Source of the DNA: an uncultured Clostridia bacterium
Lineage (GTDB): Bacteria > Bacillota > Clostridia > Oscillospirales > Acutalibacteraceae
Assembly: GCA_944380885.1 (NCBI GenBank)
Contig: CALWIZ010000023.1
Span: 1-39,038, forward strand
Direction of reading: 5' to 3'
Length of the DNA: 39,038 nt
Position numbers and translations under genes: made by a program. The notes under the pieces are model-generated. The model saw only the letters and a program-made list of their open reading frames with translations, was not told where the DNA came from and searched no databases. The stretch's first letter is position 1, and each line of letters begins with the position of its first letter. Positions 23,645-32,889 of the stretch are shown piece after piece.

Positions 23645-24676
23645 TTATTTAAGTGTATCCGCAATCTTATAAATCAGTTTTTTGGATTTTTCCCAGCCGA
23701 GACACGGGTCTGTTATTGACTTTCCGTATATATGCTCACCGATCTTCTGCGCTCCGTCCTCGATATAGCTTTCAATCATCAGTCCTTTGACAAGCGAGCG
23801 GATATCGTTATTATGATTGCGGCTGTAAACAACGTCTTTAGCTATCCGTATCTGTTCAAGATACTGTTTTCCGGAATTGGCATGATTAGTATCAACTATC
23901 GCCGCCGGATTTTTAAGGCCGCTTTCGGCATAAAGATTATACAGCTTCAAAAGGTCTTCATAATGATAGTTTGATACGCTTTTTCCGGCAAAATCAATAT
24001 ATCCCCTAAGTATCGCGTGAGTATACGGATTTCCCTCGCTTGTAACTTCCCAGCCGCGGTATATAAATGTATGTGGGTGCTGTGCCGCGGTTATTGAATT
24101 CATCATTATCGAAAGGTCGCCGCTTGTGGGATTTTTCATTCCGACCGGAATATCAAGACCGCTCGCTGTAAGTCTGTGCTGCTGATTTTCCACCGAACGT
24201 GCTCCGACAGCGACATAAGCGAGCAAATCCGAAAGGTAACGGTGATTGTCAGGATAAAGCATCTCGTCCGCACAGGTAAAGCCATAGTCTCTGAGCGCCG
24301 CCATATGGAGGTCTCTTATTGCCACTATACCTTGCAGCATATCAGGCTTCTCATCAGGATCCGGCTGATGAAGCATTCCTTTGTAACCGTCACCGGTGGT
24401 GCGTGGTTTGTTTGTGTAAATACGAGGAACTATAATTATTTTATCTTTTACTTCATCCTGCACTTTACGCAGACGTGAAATATAGTCAAGCACCGGTTCC
24501 CGGCTGTCCGCTGAGCATGGACCTATTATCAGAATGAATTTCTCCGATTCACCTGAAAATATTTTTTTAAGCTCCTCGTCTCTCTCCGCCTTAACACGTG
24601 CCAGCTCCTCAGTCACAGGATAGCGGGTTTTTATCTGCTGCGGTATCGGCAGCTTTCTTGAAAATTTAAGATTCAT
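23645..24676 (-). CDS. aroF: 3-deoxy-7-phosphoheptulonate (DAHP) synthase, class I
   Basis: Condenses phosphoenolpyruvate with erythrose 4-phosphate, the first committed step of the shikimate pathway. The 343-residue protein belongs to the AroF/G/H group: FILIIGPCSADS at the N-terminal side, PRIYTNKPRTTGDGYKG, GARSVENQQHR, VGMKNPTSGD and IVDTNHANSGKQ with metal and PEP ligands. The N-terminal extension of about 45 residues is where Phe or Tyr feedback sites lie in this group, but I cannot tell the effector. It sits 12 nt after tyrA, preceded by AAGGTG. The letter F is used only as a general symbol for the family. Confidence 0.95.
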   Translation of the reverse strand: MNLKFSRKLPIPQQIKTRYPVTEELARVKAERDEELKKIFSGESEKFILIIGPCSADSREPVLDYISRLRKVQDEVKDKIIIVPRIYTNKPRTTGDGYKGMLHQPDPDEKPDMLQGIVAIRDLHMAALRDYGFTCADEMLYPDNHRYLSDLLAYVAVGARSVENQQHRLTASGLDIPVGMKNPTSGDLSIMMNSITAAQHPHTFIYRGWEVTSEGNPYTHAILRGYIDFAGKSVSNYHYEDLLKLYNLYAESGLKNPAAIVDTNHANSGKQYLEQIRIAKDVVYSRNHNNDIRSLVKGLMIESYIEDGAQKIGEHIYGKSITDPCLGWEKSKKLIYKIADTLK

Positions 24677-24688
24677 AACTGTTTCACC

Positions 24689-25549
24689 TTACAATATTTT
24701 ATCAAAAAGCTTGCGTCGCTCGGTCGAAATACGCATCATCGCACGCATTCCCTCACGGTCGCCCTCGCGTATTTTTTCATATAGTTCGTCAAAAGACGTT
24801 CTGAAGCGCTCCATTTCGGTAAGCAGAACATTTTTATTGTCAAGAAAAAGCTCGCTCCACATTTCGTCGTTTATGCGGGCAATTCTCGTTAAATCCCTGA
24901 ACGAGTCGCCGGTATACTTTTCAAGATCCGGCGTGCTGTTGCAGCACATAAGCGATATTGCAATACAGTGGGTCAGCTGCGATAAAAAGCCTATCATACG
25001 GTCGTGCATTTCAACCGAAAGCTCCGCCACCCGATAAAAGCCGAGCTTTTCGCCTAAATCCCTGCAAAGCTCTACCGCGTCCGGCGTATTCTTCTCAGTC
25101 GGAACAACTATATAATTAGCGCCCTTGAATATTTCAGAGGTACTGTTTTCAACTCCGCAGACCTCACGGCCCGCCATAGGGTGAGCGGCGATAAATTCCA
25201 CATCGTCTCTTAAAATACTCTGTATATTTCCTACAATGCAGCCTTTTACTCCTGTTACGTCTGTTATTATAGAACCGCTTTTAAGATATTGTTGATTCTC
25301 TTTTATCCAATCGGTAAAAATATGAGGATAAAGAGCAAAAACAGTGAGGTCTGCGCTCGAAATAAGCTCCGGCTCTATTTCTGTGGTTCCGTAGTCTATT
25401 ATTCCTTTATTTAAAGCAAAATTAACAGATGACTCTTCCTTTGTAATCGCGCTTACCTTAAAACCCTGCTTTTTTAATCCTTCTGCATAACTGCCGCCGA
25501 GAAGCCCCAGACCGACAATCAGAATATTCATATCCTTACTTAATTTCAT
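24689..25549 (-). CDS. tyrA: Prephenate dehydrogenase
   Basis: Oxidatively decarboxylates prephenate to 4-hydroxyphenylpyruvate for tyrosine synthesis. The 286-residue protein has the dinucleotide fold (MNILIVGLGLLGGSYAEGL), the active-site region FIAAHPMAGREVCGVENS with the conserved His, and FLSQLTHCIAISL. No fused chorismate mutase and no clear ACT domain is present. The start overlaps the aroA stop by 4 nt (ATGA) and is preceded by AAGGTGG. An internal Met at residue 7 is a weaker alternative start. Confidence 0.95.
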   Translation of the reverse strand: MKLSKDMNILIVGLGLLGGSYAEGLKKQGFKVSAITKEESSVNFALNKGIIDYGTTEIEPELISSADLTVFALYPHIFTDWIKENQQYLKSGSIITDVTGVKGCIVGNIQSILRDDVEFIAAHPMAGREVCGVENSTSEIFKGANYIVVPTEKNTPDAVELCRDLGEKLGFYRVAELSVEMHDRMIGFLSQLTHCIAISLMCCNSTPDLEKYTGDSFRDLTRIARINDEMWSELFLDNKNVLLTEMERFRTSFDELYEKIREGDREGMRAMMRISTERRKLFDKIL

Positions 25550-26757
25550 TTATTATCCACCTTAATATCAATGCCGAGCGCGCTGAGCCGGTCAAAAAAG
25601 TCCGGCAGGCTCTTTGAAACCGCCTCGGCACCGTAAATGCTTCCGCCCGTAAGAGTACAGAGCACGGCGAGCGACATTACAATTCTGTGGTCATTGTGAC
25701 CGTAGAGCGGAAGTTCCGGAGTTTTTAAATTGCATTTATGAACTGTTATCTCGTTCTCACCGACATCTGTATGGCAGCCGAACTTTAAAAGCTCCTCAGC
25801 CATTGCCGCGCCGCGGTCACTTTCCTTAATTTTAAGGCGGTGCGTACCGGTAAAGCGCGCCCCGTTTTTAACAGCGGCCGCCGCCATAAGCACGGGACCT
25901 AAATCCGGACAATCAGATATATTGATTTCCGGAGTGCCTTTCGCAATTTTTTCAAAAAGCTCGGGATAAACCGAGTCACCCTGCGATGTCTTTTTACTCA
26001 GTCCCCTTACCGAAACATTGCCGCCGGTAAGGTTAAGCGCAGAAAAAAATGCGGCGTTCGAATAATCTCCCTCAACCGTAAGTATTCTCGGCTTATAGGT
26101 CTGGGAACCTTTTATGTAAAAAGTATGTTCGTCCGCCCTTGTTACCCGCACGCCAAAATCGGCAAGCGCTTTTACCGTCATTCCGAGATATGAGGCACTC
26201 TCAAGCGCTCCTGTGATATCAACCGTGCTGTCGCCGTCAAGCAGCGGCAGAGCAAACATCAGTCCGCTTATGAACTGGCTCGATATATCTCCCCGCACAG
26301 CGTAACCGCCGCAGGCAAGCTTTCCCTTGAGCGTGACGCTTTTTTTATCCTGCTTAAACTCTATCCCCTGCGAGCGGCAGATATCGTCATACACCGAAAG
26401 AGAGCGGCTGAAGAGTCTCTCAGTGCCCGAAAGGGTGAATTTTTTATCCTCAAGCAGACAAAGCGGGATCATAAAGCGCAGAGTGCTGCCGCTTTCACCG
26501 CAGAAGAGATTTTCTTTCACTGCTTTTTCCGCTGCCGCGGCGCCTCCGATAAAAACCGAATTATCTGAGATTTTTATATCGGCACCGAGCGATTCAAGAC
26601 AGCCGAGCGTAGCCTTGATATCCTCTGAAAAATCAACGTCTTTGATTTCGCTGCCCGACGACAGCGCGCCGCAGATAAGATACCTGTGCGCCATACTTTT
26701 TGACGGCGGCGCCTTTACAGAGCCCGACGCCTCGCCCTTCCCGACCGTGACTATCAT
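25546..26757 (-). CDS. aroA: 3-phosphoshikimate 1-carboxyvinyltransferase (EPSP synthase)
   Basis: Adds enolpyruvate from PEP to shikimate 3-phosphate. The 403 residues include the substrate loop VKAPPSKSMAHRYLICGAL, the hinge motif CGESGSTLRFMIPL, the shikimate-binding region DISSQFISGLMFALPLL and the C-terminal LKIKESDRGAAMAEEL plus GHNDHRIVMSLAV. All are standard for the family. The gene overlaps aroQ and tyrA by 4 nt at either end, so translation is coupled. Confidence 0.96.
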   Translation of the reverse strand: MIVTVGKGEASGSVKAPPSKSMAHRYLICGALSSGSEIKDVDFSEDIKATLGCLESLGADIKISDNSVFIGGAAAAEKAVKENLFCGESGSTLRFMIPLCLLEDKKFTLSGTERLFSRSLSVYDDICRSQGIEFKQDKKSVTLKGKLACGGYAVRGDISSQFISGLMFALPLLDGDSTVDITGALESASYLGMTVKALADFGVRVTRADEHTFYIKGSQTYKPRILTVEGDYSNAAFFSALNLTGGNVSVRGLSKKTSQGDSVYPELFEKIAKGTPEINISDCPDLGPVLMAAAAVKNGARFTGTHRLKIKESDRGAAMAEELLKFGCHTDVGENEITVHKCNLKTPELPLYGHNDHRIVMSLAVLCTLTGGSIYGAEAVSKSLPDFFDRLSALGIDIKVDNK

Positions 26758-27194
26758 TTTTTATCACCGTAATTATTTATAAGAAATTCCATTGCCTCAG
26801 TATATCCGTCTATGCCGTGCCCGCTTATGGTTTTAACACAGGCCGCGCGGATATAGCTTATCTGCCTGAATTCCTCACGGGAGGAAACATCGGATATATG
26901 CACCTCTACCGTAGGAATTGAGACCGCCTTTACAGCGTCAAGCAGAGCGACGCTTGTATGTGTATAGGCGCCGGGATTTATGACTATTCCGTCAAACACC
27001 CCATATGCCGCCTGTATTTCATCAACAAGACAGCCCTCGTGGTTTGACTGGTACAGCTTTACTTCCACGCCGTTTTTATCCGCGTATTTCCTTATATTTC
27101 CGCAGAGCGTATCAAAGCTGTCTTTCCCGTAAATCCCCAGCTCTCTTATGCCGAGCATATTTATATTCGGTCCGTTAATCACTAAAATTTTCAT
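26754..27194 (-). CDS. aroQ: 3-dehydroquinate dehydratase, type II
   Basis: Dehydrates 3-dehydroquinate to 3-dehydroshikimate by the type II mechanism. The 146-residue protein opens with ILVINGPNINMLGIRELGIYG, which holds the conserved Asn, Arg and catalytic Tyr. NPGAYTHTSVALLDA and EVHISDVSSREEFRQ complete the active site, and SGHGIDGY contains the second conserved His. Its first 20 nt overlap the end of the aroE-aroK fusion gene. Confidence 0.96.
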   Translation of the reverse strand: MKILVINGPNINMLGIRELGIYGKDSFDTLCGNIRKYADKNGVEVKLYQSNHEGCLVDEIQAAYGVFDGIVINPGAYTHTSVALLDAVKAVSIPTVEVHISDVSSREEFRQISYIRAACVKTISGHGIDGYTEAMEFLINNYGDKK

Positions 27195-28428
27195 TAAGAA
27201 AAACCTCTGTTACCGCATTTATATTCTTTTCAAGGTCATCGGACGCATCAATTTTTGCCTGTGCCGAGCCACAGTATATTCCGTACCTTTCACTGTACCG
27301 CCTTAAAAGCAGGTCACGGTTCGATGAAAGCGGACGGTCAGATGTCGTAACCAGCTTATCAACCGGACGGTCAATAAATACCGTAAAACCGTTTTGTTTA
27401 AGAAGCGATACGTTACGTTCCCTTAAAACGGCGCCGCCGCCTGTGGCGATAACCGCGGACTGCATTCCCGAAACATTTTTTATAACATCGGATTCTATAT
27501 CCCTGAATTTTTTCTCACCGTACTTTGAAAAAATATCAGGTATAGACATTCCGGCAAATTTTACTATTTCGTCATCTGTGTCTATAAAAGTCTTGCCGAG
27601 CACCTCGGCAGCCTTTTTACCTATTGTTGTTTTCCCGCAGCCCGGCATACCTATCAGTACGACATTCTTTTTGTCACGAAGTATTTTCTCATAAACCGAC
27701 TGAATTTTATCCTCCGTAACCGTCTGTCCGGTAAACTTTTCCACGGCATATGCCGCCTGCGCCACAAGCATATAAAGTCCTCCGCGTGCGTTTATCCCCT
27801 TTTGCCTCGCCAATATGACAAGCTCTGAGCAAAGCGGGTTATAAACCGCGTCGGTTACAGACCCTAAATTTTTAAAAAGAGTTATATCTACCGCCGAAAC
27901 TCCTATATTCGGATACATTCCGCAGGGAGTAGTATTGATTATTGCCTGTGAGTCAATATGCTCAGAAAGAGCGCTTTCGTACGTTATAGCGCCGTCCCGT
28001 CCGCTTCTTGATACTCTGTAAACCTCTGCCGCGCCGAGGCTTTCCGCAACAGCCGCCGCTGTTTTCGAGGTGCCGCCGCTGCCCAAAACCAGCACCTTTT
28101 TGCCGGAAAATGTTACTCCTTGCTTTTTGATAAGGGCACGCATACCAGAAAAATCGGTATTATATCCGTACAGCTTACCTGAGTTATTGACAATTGTGTT
28201 TACCGCGCCTATTTTGCGCGCCGTATCACTTATACTGTAAAGATACGGTATTACCGCCTGCTTATATGGTATCGTCACGTTTATCGCCTTAAAGTCGGCT
28301 TTGCGCATAAATGAATCAAGCCCGTCTTTCGGAATTTCGCAAAGCTCATAATCGTAATCGGCAAGCTGCGAGTGAATTATTTTTGAAAAGCTGTGCGACA
28401 GCTTTTCTCCTATGCAACCGTATTCCAT
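27175..28428 (-). CDS. aroEK: Fused shikimate dehydrogenase - shikimate kinase
   Basis: A 417-residue bifunctional protein for two consecutive pathway steps. Residues 1 to about 250 are shikimate dehydrogenase: KLSHSFSKIIH binds shikimate, NVTIPYKQAV holds the catalytic Lys, LYGYNTDFSGM the catalytic Asp, and VLVLGSGGTSKTAAA the NADP loop. Residues from about 255 are shikimate kinase: Walker A GMPGCGKTTIGKKAAEVL, FIDTDDEI, KYGEKKFRDIE and ATGGGAVLRERN. There is no stop or frameshift between the halves, so the fusion is real. ATG 28428 overlaps the aroC stop by 1 nt (TAATG); an upstream in-frame TTG at 28443 is less likely. The symbol is a composite. Confidence 0.94.
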   Translation of the reverse strand: MEYGCIGEKLSHSFSKIIHSQLADYDYELCEIPKDGLDSFMRKADFKAINVTIPYKQAVIPYLYSISDTARKIGAVNTIVNNSGKLYGYNTDFSGMRALIKKQGVTFSGKKVLVLGSGGTSKTAAAVAESLGAAEVYRVSRSGRDGAITYESALSEHIDSQAIINTTPCGMYPNIGVSAVDITLFKNLGSVTDAVYNPLCSELVILARQKGINARGGLYMLVAQAAYAVEKFTGQTVTEDKIQSVYEKILRDKKNVVLIGMPGCGKTTIGKKAAEVLGKTFIDTDDEIVKFAGMSIPDIFSKYGEKKFRDIESDVIKNVSGMQSAVIATGGGAVLRERNVSLLKQNGFTVFIDRPVDKLVTTSDRPLSSNRDLLLRRYSERYGIYCGSAQAKIDASDDLEKNINAVTEVFLNENFSD

Positions 28429-29519
28429 TATTCCGCCAACCAATCTGTTCCGAATCTCGCGCTTAATATATCACAAAGTGTAAGCGCTGTGATACTGTCA
28501 ACCACTACCCTCGCGCGGTGAACAATGCAGGGGTCGTGCCTGCCGCCAGCGAGAAAATCAACATTTTCCATATTTATAAAATCAACTGTCTTTTGACTTA
28601 TATGTATAGTAGAGGTCGGCTTTACCGCGCAGCGGAAAATAACCGGCATACCGTTTGTTATGCCGCCGTTTATGCCGCCGTTATTGTTTGTAAGGGTAAA
28701 TATCTTCCCGTTTTCGGTTCTTATCGGGTCGTTGGCCTGACTTCCGCGCATATCGCAAAGTGAGAAACCGCCGCCGAATTCCACACCTTTTACGGCGGGA
28801 ACAGAAAACAGCGCGTGTGACAAAAGGCTTTCCACACTGTCAAACCACGGCTCGCCCACTCCGGCGGGAAGACCGGTAACAACGGTTTCAAGTACTCCGC
28901 CCACACTGTCCCCCACATTTTTAGCGGCAATAATTTCTTCTTTCATTTTTTCAGCCGCCGCCGTATCAAAAACGGCGAACTGCATTTCCGAAAGTTTTTT
29001 TATATCGTTTTCGTAATCTTTAAAGCCTCTGTCAGCTATTCCGGCGAGCCTTGCGATATGAGTGCCTATGTTTATTCCCTTTTGTCTCAAGGCGGATATG
29101 GCTATCGCTCCAGCCGCAACGACAGCGGCTGTCAGCCTGCCGCTGAAATGACCGCCTCCGCGGTAATCCTCAAAGCCGTGATATTTTATATAAGCTGTGT
29201 AATCAGCGTGTCCCGGGCGTGCCTTGCTTCTTATCTCACTGTAATCCTTTGATTTCGTATTGACATTTGGAATTAAAATACAAATCGGTGTTCCGGTGGT
29301 TTTCCCCTCAAAAACACCGCTTTCGATAACAAACTCGTCGGGTTCGACCCTAGGTGTTGAGATTAACCCTACCGGACGGCGTAAGGAAAGCTGACTGCGG
29401 ATAAAATTCTCATCTACTTTTATTCCGGGAGCGATGCCGTCAATAATTGCTCCTATCGCGGCGCCGTGGCTTTCTCCGAACATAGTTACCGACACTGAGC
29501 TGCCGAATGTATTTTTCAT
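28428..29519 (-). CDS. aroC: Chorismate synthase
   Basis: Makes chorismate from EPSP with reduced FMN as cofactor. The 363-residue protein carries the family signatures: FGESHGAAIGAIIDGIAPG near the N-terminus, RPGHADYTAYIKYHGFEDYRGGG in two adjoining pieces, SGRLTAAVVAAGAIA, and the C-terminal MRGSQANDPI and GGRHDPCIVHRA. It starts 4 nt inside aroB and ends at the aroE-aroK start, showing tight coupling. Confidence 0.96.
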   Translation of the reverse strand: MKNTFGSSVSVTMFGESHGAAIGAIIDGIAPGIKVDENFIRSQLSLRRPVGLISTPRVEPDEFVIESGVFEGKTTGTPICILIPNVNTKSKDYSEIRSKARPGHADYTAYIKYHGFEDYRGGGHFSGRLTAAVVAAGAIAISALRQKGINIGTHIARLAGIADRGFKDYENDIKKLSEMQFAVFDTAAAEKMKEEIIAAKNVGDSVGGVLETVVTGLPAGVGEPWFDSVESLLSHALFSVPAVKGVEFGGGFSLCDMRGSQANDPIRTENGKIFTLTNNNGGINGGITNGMPVIFRCAVKPTSTIHISQKTVDFINMENVDFLAGGRHDPCIVHRARVVVDSITALTLCDILSARFGTDWLAE

Positions 29520-30526
29520 GTGAATATCTCCTTAATTCCGTCCGCAAATTCGTCGAACGGCATTTTTTTCATTTCATAGCTGCCTATTTCCGGAACATAA
29601 ATAACCGTTATTTCATCGCCGGACATCTTCTTGTCATGCCGTACCGCGTCGATAAGCGCCTGAACGTCAATATCCGTGCTAACCGGAAGATTAAGGCTTT
29701 CAAGGACAGGCTCAAGCCTTTTCCTCACAGCGTCCGAACACATCGGCAGCATACCGAGCGCTACGCACTCGCCGTGGTAGAGGTTCTGCATACCGTTCTG
29801 GCTCTCAATCGCGTGAGCCAGAGTGTGGCCTAAATTAAGTATTTTGCGGAGCCCGCCCTCTTTTTCGTCCTGCTCCACAACAGAGCGCTTTATTTTAAGC
29901 GAACGTTCAATTACCGTGTCTATTTCCTTTACCGCCATGCCCTTTTCGAAAATATCAAAAAGCTCCGGGTCAGATGTAAGCGACATTTTAAGCGCCTCTG
30001 CGAGACCGTTTGAAATCTGTCTTGCAGGAAGCGTTTTAAGTGTTTCAGGGTCTATTATAACGCCGGACGGCGGATAAAACGCGCCTACAATATTCTTGTA
30101 CCCGCCGAAATCGATCGCCACCTTGCCTCCGACCGATGAATCGACCTGCGAAAGCACGGTTGTGGGGATATTGTAAAAGCATATTCCGCGCATATAGCTT
30201 GCCGCGGCGAATCCCGCCATATCGCCGACAACGCCGCCGCCTACCGCCACAACGCAGTCGCTGCGCGTAAAGCCGTTATCTACAAGCGCCGACAAAAGCG
30301 ATTTATATTCATCAAAGCATTTTGAGGTTTCTCCCTCGGGTACGGTCACGATAAAAGGCGTTTTGCACTGCTTTGCGACTGCTTCTGCATATTGGCAGGG
30401 CACTCCGCTGTCAGTCACGACAAGCACTCTGCGGTCAAGGTTGAAATATTCTCCGGCTTTTAAAAGAGCGCCGCGTTCAAGATAGATATTATATCCGCCC
30501 GACGAGGTTTTTACGGGTAAAATCAC
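29516..30526 (-). CDS. aroB: 3-dehydroquinate synthase
   Basis: Cyclises DAHP to 3-dehydroquinate with NAD and a divalent metal. The 336-residue protein shows the NAD site (VAVGGGVVGDMAGFAAASYMRG), the substrate loop (QVDSSVGGKVAIDF), the metal and catalytic His region (LNLGHTLAHAIE, then YHGECVALGM) and a C-terminal RHDKKMSGDEI. It overlaps pheA and aroC by 4 nt each. Confidence 0.95.
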   Translation of the reverse strand: MILPVKTSSGGYNIYLERGALLKAGEYFNLDRRVLVVTDSGVPCQYAEAVAKQCKTPFIVTVPEGETSKCFDEYKSLLSALVDNGFTRSDCVVAVGGGVVGDMAGFAAASYMRGICFYNIPTTVLSQVDSSVGGKVAIDFGGYKNIVGAFYPPSGVIIDPETLKTLPARQISNGLAEALKMSLTSDPELFDIFEKGMAVKEIDTVIERSLKIKRSVVEQDEKEGGLRKILNLGHTLAHAIESQNGMQNLYHGECVALGMLPMCSDAVRKRLEPVLESLNLPVSTDIDVQALIDAVRHDKKMSGDEITVIYVPEIGSYEMKKMPFDEFADGIKEIFT

Positions 30527-31626
30527 TTTTCGCTCCCCCTAAGTATAATTTCCTTTTCAAAGCTGCCGGCAATCCGCAGGGTGCTGCAGTTTTCCTTTAA
30601 CTCCTCTAACATTTCCCTGCCCTTTTCGCTGTTTATATTGCCCTCGCCCTCGGCGTAGAAATAATAGCTCCAGATAAGCTCCTTTGTGGGTCGGGATTTA
30701 AGCGCGCGAAGGTTGAAACCATGCTTTCCTATCGTGTTTATCGCCTTGCCGAGCGCGCCTGCCTCGTTTGATACTGTAAAGAGCATTATAAACTGATTGT
30801 CTTTTTCGGCGGATGACTTAGGCGTTTTTGAAAAAACGGCAAACCGTGTCGTATTGTTTCCGCTCTCGTTTATATGAGCCTCAAGCTTTTTAAGTCCGAA
30901 CTTCGCCGCCGCCTCGTCGCTTCCTATCGCCGCGGTATCGTGTCTGCCGAGCTCTGCGACCTGCTTTGCCGCAACGGCGGTATTGACCGCCTCGACCGGC
31001 TCAAAACCGTGCTCTCTTATATACTTCGCACACTGGCCGAGCGCCTGCGGGTGACTTATTACACGCTTGACCTCGTCCATAGTCGTCCCTTTTACGGCAA
31101 GAAGGTTCTGGACGACCTCAATATCGTAAATTCCGTTTATATAAAGCGTTCCGAAAAAAGTAAGATCCATTACCTGAGCCACATCGCCGTTATGGCTGTT
31201 TTCAATCGGAAGAACGGCACAGTCGCACTCGCCGTTTACAACAGAATCGTACGCTGTTTTGAAATCGGAATGGGCGACCGCCTTTGCGTCAGGAAAAATA
31301 CGGCTGGCGGCAATATTGGCAAAAGCGCCCTCTACGCCGCTGTAAGCTACCCGCATTCCCTCAAGCAGCCGGTGCTGATACGCCTTTGAAAGCTCCATAT
31401 TATTCTGAAGAAAGCTGACATAATAAGGCCTTACGGTCTCGCTTTTTACAAGCGCCGAATTGCGTGCTATGACCTCAGCCTCACGCGCCTGGTCGGTGAC
31501 TCTTATTCCGTTTTTCCTTTTGTACTCCGCTACGGTCTTTACAGCCGCCATACGCTCTTCAAAAAGCTCCGCCATACGGCTGTCAATCCTGTTTATCTCT
31601 TTTCTTGCCTTTTCCAGTTCAGTCAT
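30523..31626 (-). CDS. pheA: Bifunctional chorismate mutase / prephenate dehydratase
   Basis: P-protein of 367 residues that turns chorismate into phenylpyruvate. An AroQ-type chorismate mutase forms the N-terminal 85 or so residues (EINRIDSRMAELFEERM, VAEYKRKNGI). The prephenate dehydratase domain follows (RVAYSGVEGAFANIAA, CAVLPIENSHNGDV, NNTTRFAVFSK with the catalytic Thr). A C-terminal ACT domain (SNEAGALGKAINTIGKHGFN, KSRP) is the usual site of Phe feedback inhibition. A GTG at 31635 is in frame, but it forms part of the ribosome site; ATG 31626 is taken. It lies 12 nt after the aminotransferase gene. Confidence 0.95.
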   Translation of the reverse strand: MTELEKARKEINRIDSRMAELFEERMAAVKTVAEYKRKNGIRVTDQAREAEVIARNSALVKSETVRPYYVSFLQNNMELSKAYQHRLLEGMRVAYSGVEGAFANIAASRIFPDAKAVAHSDFKTAYDSVVNGECDCAVLPIENSHNGDVAQVMDLTFFGTLYINGIYDIEVVQNLLAVKGTTMDEVKRVISHPQALGQCAKYIREHGFEPVEAVNTAVAAKQVAELGRHDTAAIGSDEAAAKFGLKKLEAHINESGNNTTRFAVFSKTPKSSAEKDNQFIMLFTVSNEAGALGKAINTIGKHGFNLRALKSRPTKELIWSYYFYAEGEGNINSEKGREMLEELKENCSTLRIAGSFEKEIILRGSEK

Positions 31627-31638
31627 ATTTACCACCGG

Positions 31639-32820
31639 TTATTTATATTCTTCTATAAGCGCCTTGAACGCCGGAAGAGAGTTTTCTATCTGTTCACGCG
31701 ATACGCAGTAGCATATGCGTACATAACCCTTGCAACCGAAATCATCGCCCGGAACGAGCAGAAGCTCATATTTCTTTGCGCGCTCGCAGAAAGCGTTAGC
31801 GTCAGGCTCCGGTGATTTTACAAAAAGGTAAAACGCGCCGTCCGGCGGTACCACGGTATATCCGTATGAAGTGAGCGCGCCGTAAAAAACGTCACGGTTC
31901 GTCTTATAGGTTTCAAGGTCAGGTTTTACATTCACACAGTCTCTTACGGTGTACTGAAGAAGGCTCGGCGCGCAGACAAAACCGAGTGCTCTGCCCGCTC
32001 CGCAGACCGCCGCGTAAAGCTCGCCGCAGTTATTACATTCGGGAGAGACAAGTATATATCCTATACGCTCGCCGGGCAGTGAAAACGATTTGCTGTACGA
32101 ATAGCACACAACGGTATTTTTATAATACTTAGGTATATAAGGAACATCTGCACCGTAAACAAGCTCCCTGTACGGCTCGTCCGCTATTATGTAAATATCC
32201 GTTCCGTATTCCTGCTGACGCTTCTCAAGCAGCAGCGCGAGCTCTTTGATTGTATCCTCTGAAAAAACAGCCCCGGTTGGATTGTTAGGTGAGTTTACTA
32301 TAACCGCCTTTGTTTTTGAGGTAACCGCCTTTTTAAGCGCTTCAAAATCAATCTGGAAATCGCCCTCTCTGCACGGAGACTCAACAACTACGGCGCCTGC
32401 TTTCTCGGCAAAAACACGGTATTCCGGGAAATAAGGCGCCAGCACCACTATTTCATCACCGCTGTTTACGATCGCGTTAATAGTTACCGTAAGCGAAGCC
32501 GCCGCGCCGCAGGTCATATAAATAAGATTCGGGTCGGCGTCAAAATCAAAGCGCGACTTTACGTTATCGGCTATCACCTTTCTCACACCTGCGTCCCCCT
32601 GAGCGGAGGTATACCCGTGGAGCTGTACCGGATCGGTCTCGCTTATAAGTCTTTTCATTGCCTCGGTAACGGCGGCGGGAGCCGGAACGCTCGGGTTTCC
32701 TATGCTGAAATCAAAAACCTTACTGTCCCCAATCTCAGCCTTTCTCACCTTTGCATACTCAAAAATTTCCCTTATAACCGAGCGCTTTTTACCGAGTTCG
32801 GTCATTTTTCCGTTAATCAT
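31639..32820 (-). CDS. Class I pyridoxal-phosphate aminotransferase
   Basis: Aspartate/aromatic-type aminotransferase of 393 residues. FDFSIGNPSVPAPAAV and VIVNSPNNPTGAVFS are typical of the fold. IIADEPYRELVY carries the PLP-binding Asp and Tyr, SYSKSFSLPGERIGY the lysine that forms the Schiff base, and YVRICYCVS the substrate Arg. As first gene of the aromatic operon it probably makes Phe and Tyr from phenylpyruvate and hydroxyphenylpyruvate, or transaminates prephenate; the sequence does not settle which. ATG 32820 has GGGTGA before it and lies 18 nt after the T-rich tail of the attenuator terminator. Confidence 0.93.
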   Translation of the reverse strand: MINGKMTELGKKRSVIREIFEYAKVRKAEIGDSKVFDFSIGNPSVPAPAAVTEAMKRLISETDPVQLHGYTSAQGDAGVRKVIADNVKSRFDFDADPNLIYMTCGAAASLTVTINAIVNSGDEIVVLAPYFPEYRVFAEKAGAVVVESPCREGDFQIDFEALKKAVTSKTKAVIVNSPNNPTGAVFSEDTIKELALLLEKRQQEYGTDIYIIADEPYRELVYGADVPYIPKYYKNTVVCYSYSKSFSLPGERIGYILVSPECNNCGELYAAVCGAGRALGFVCAPSLLQYTVRDCVNVKPDLETYKTNRDVFYGALTSYGYTVVPPDGAFYLFVKSPEPDANAFCERAKKYELLLVPGDDFGCKGYVRICYCVSREQIENSLPAFKALIEEYK

Positions 32821-32837
32821 TTAAATCACCCATTTCC

Positions 32838-32889
32838 ATAAAATAAGCCCGCAATACGTTCCTGCTTAATGCATGAGCGATTGCGGGCT
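32838..32889 (-). terminator. Attenuator terminator of the aromatic operon
   Basis: On the minus strand AGCCCGCAAT (32889-32880) pairs perfectly with ATTGCGGGCT (32855-32846), followed by TTATTTTA (32845-32838). It lies between the leader peptide and the first operon gene, so it must be bypassed for the operon to be expressed. Its 5' arm is overlapped by the antiterminator pairing. Confidence 0.85.

Noticed and set aside
30874..31389. 171-residue plus-strand open frame
   Set aside because: Antisense to pheA, with no supporting motif or ribosome site.
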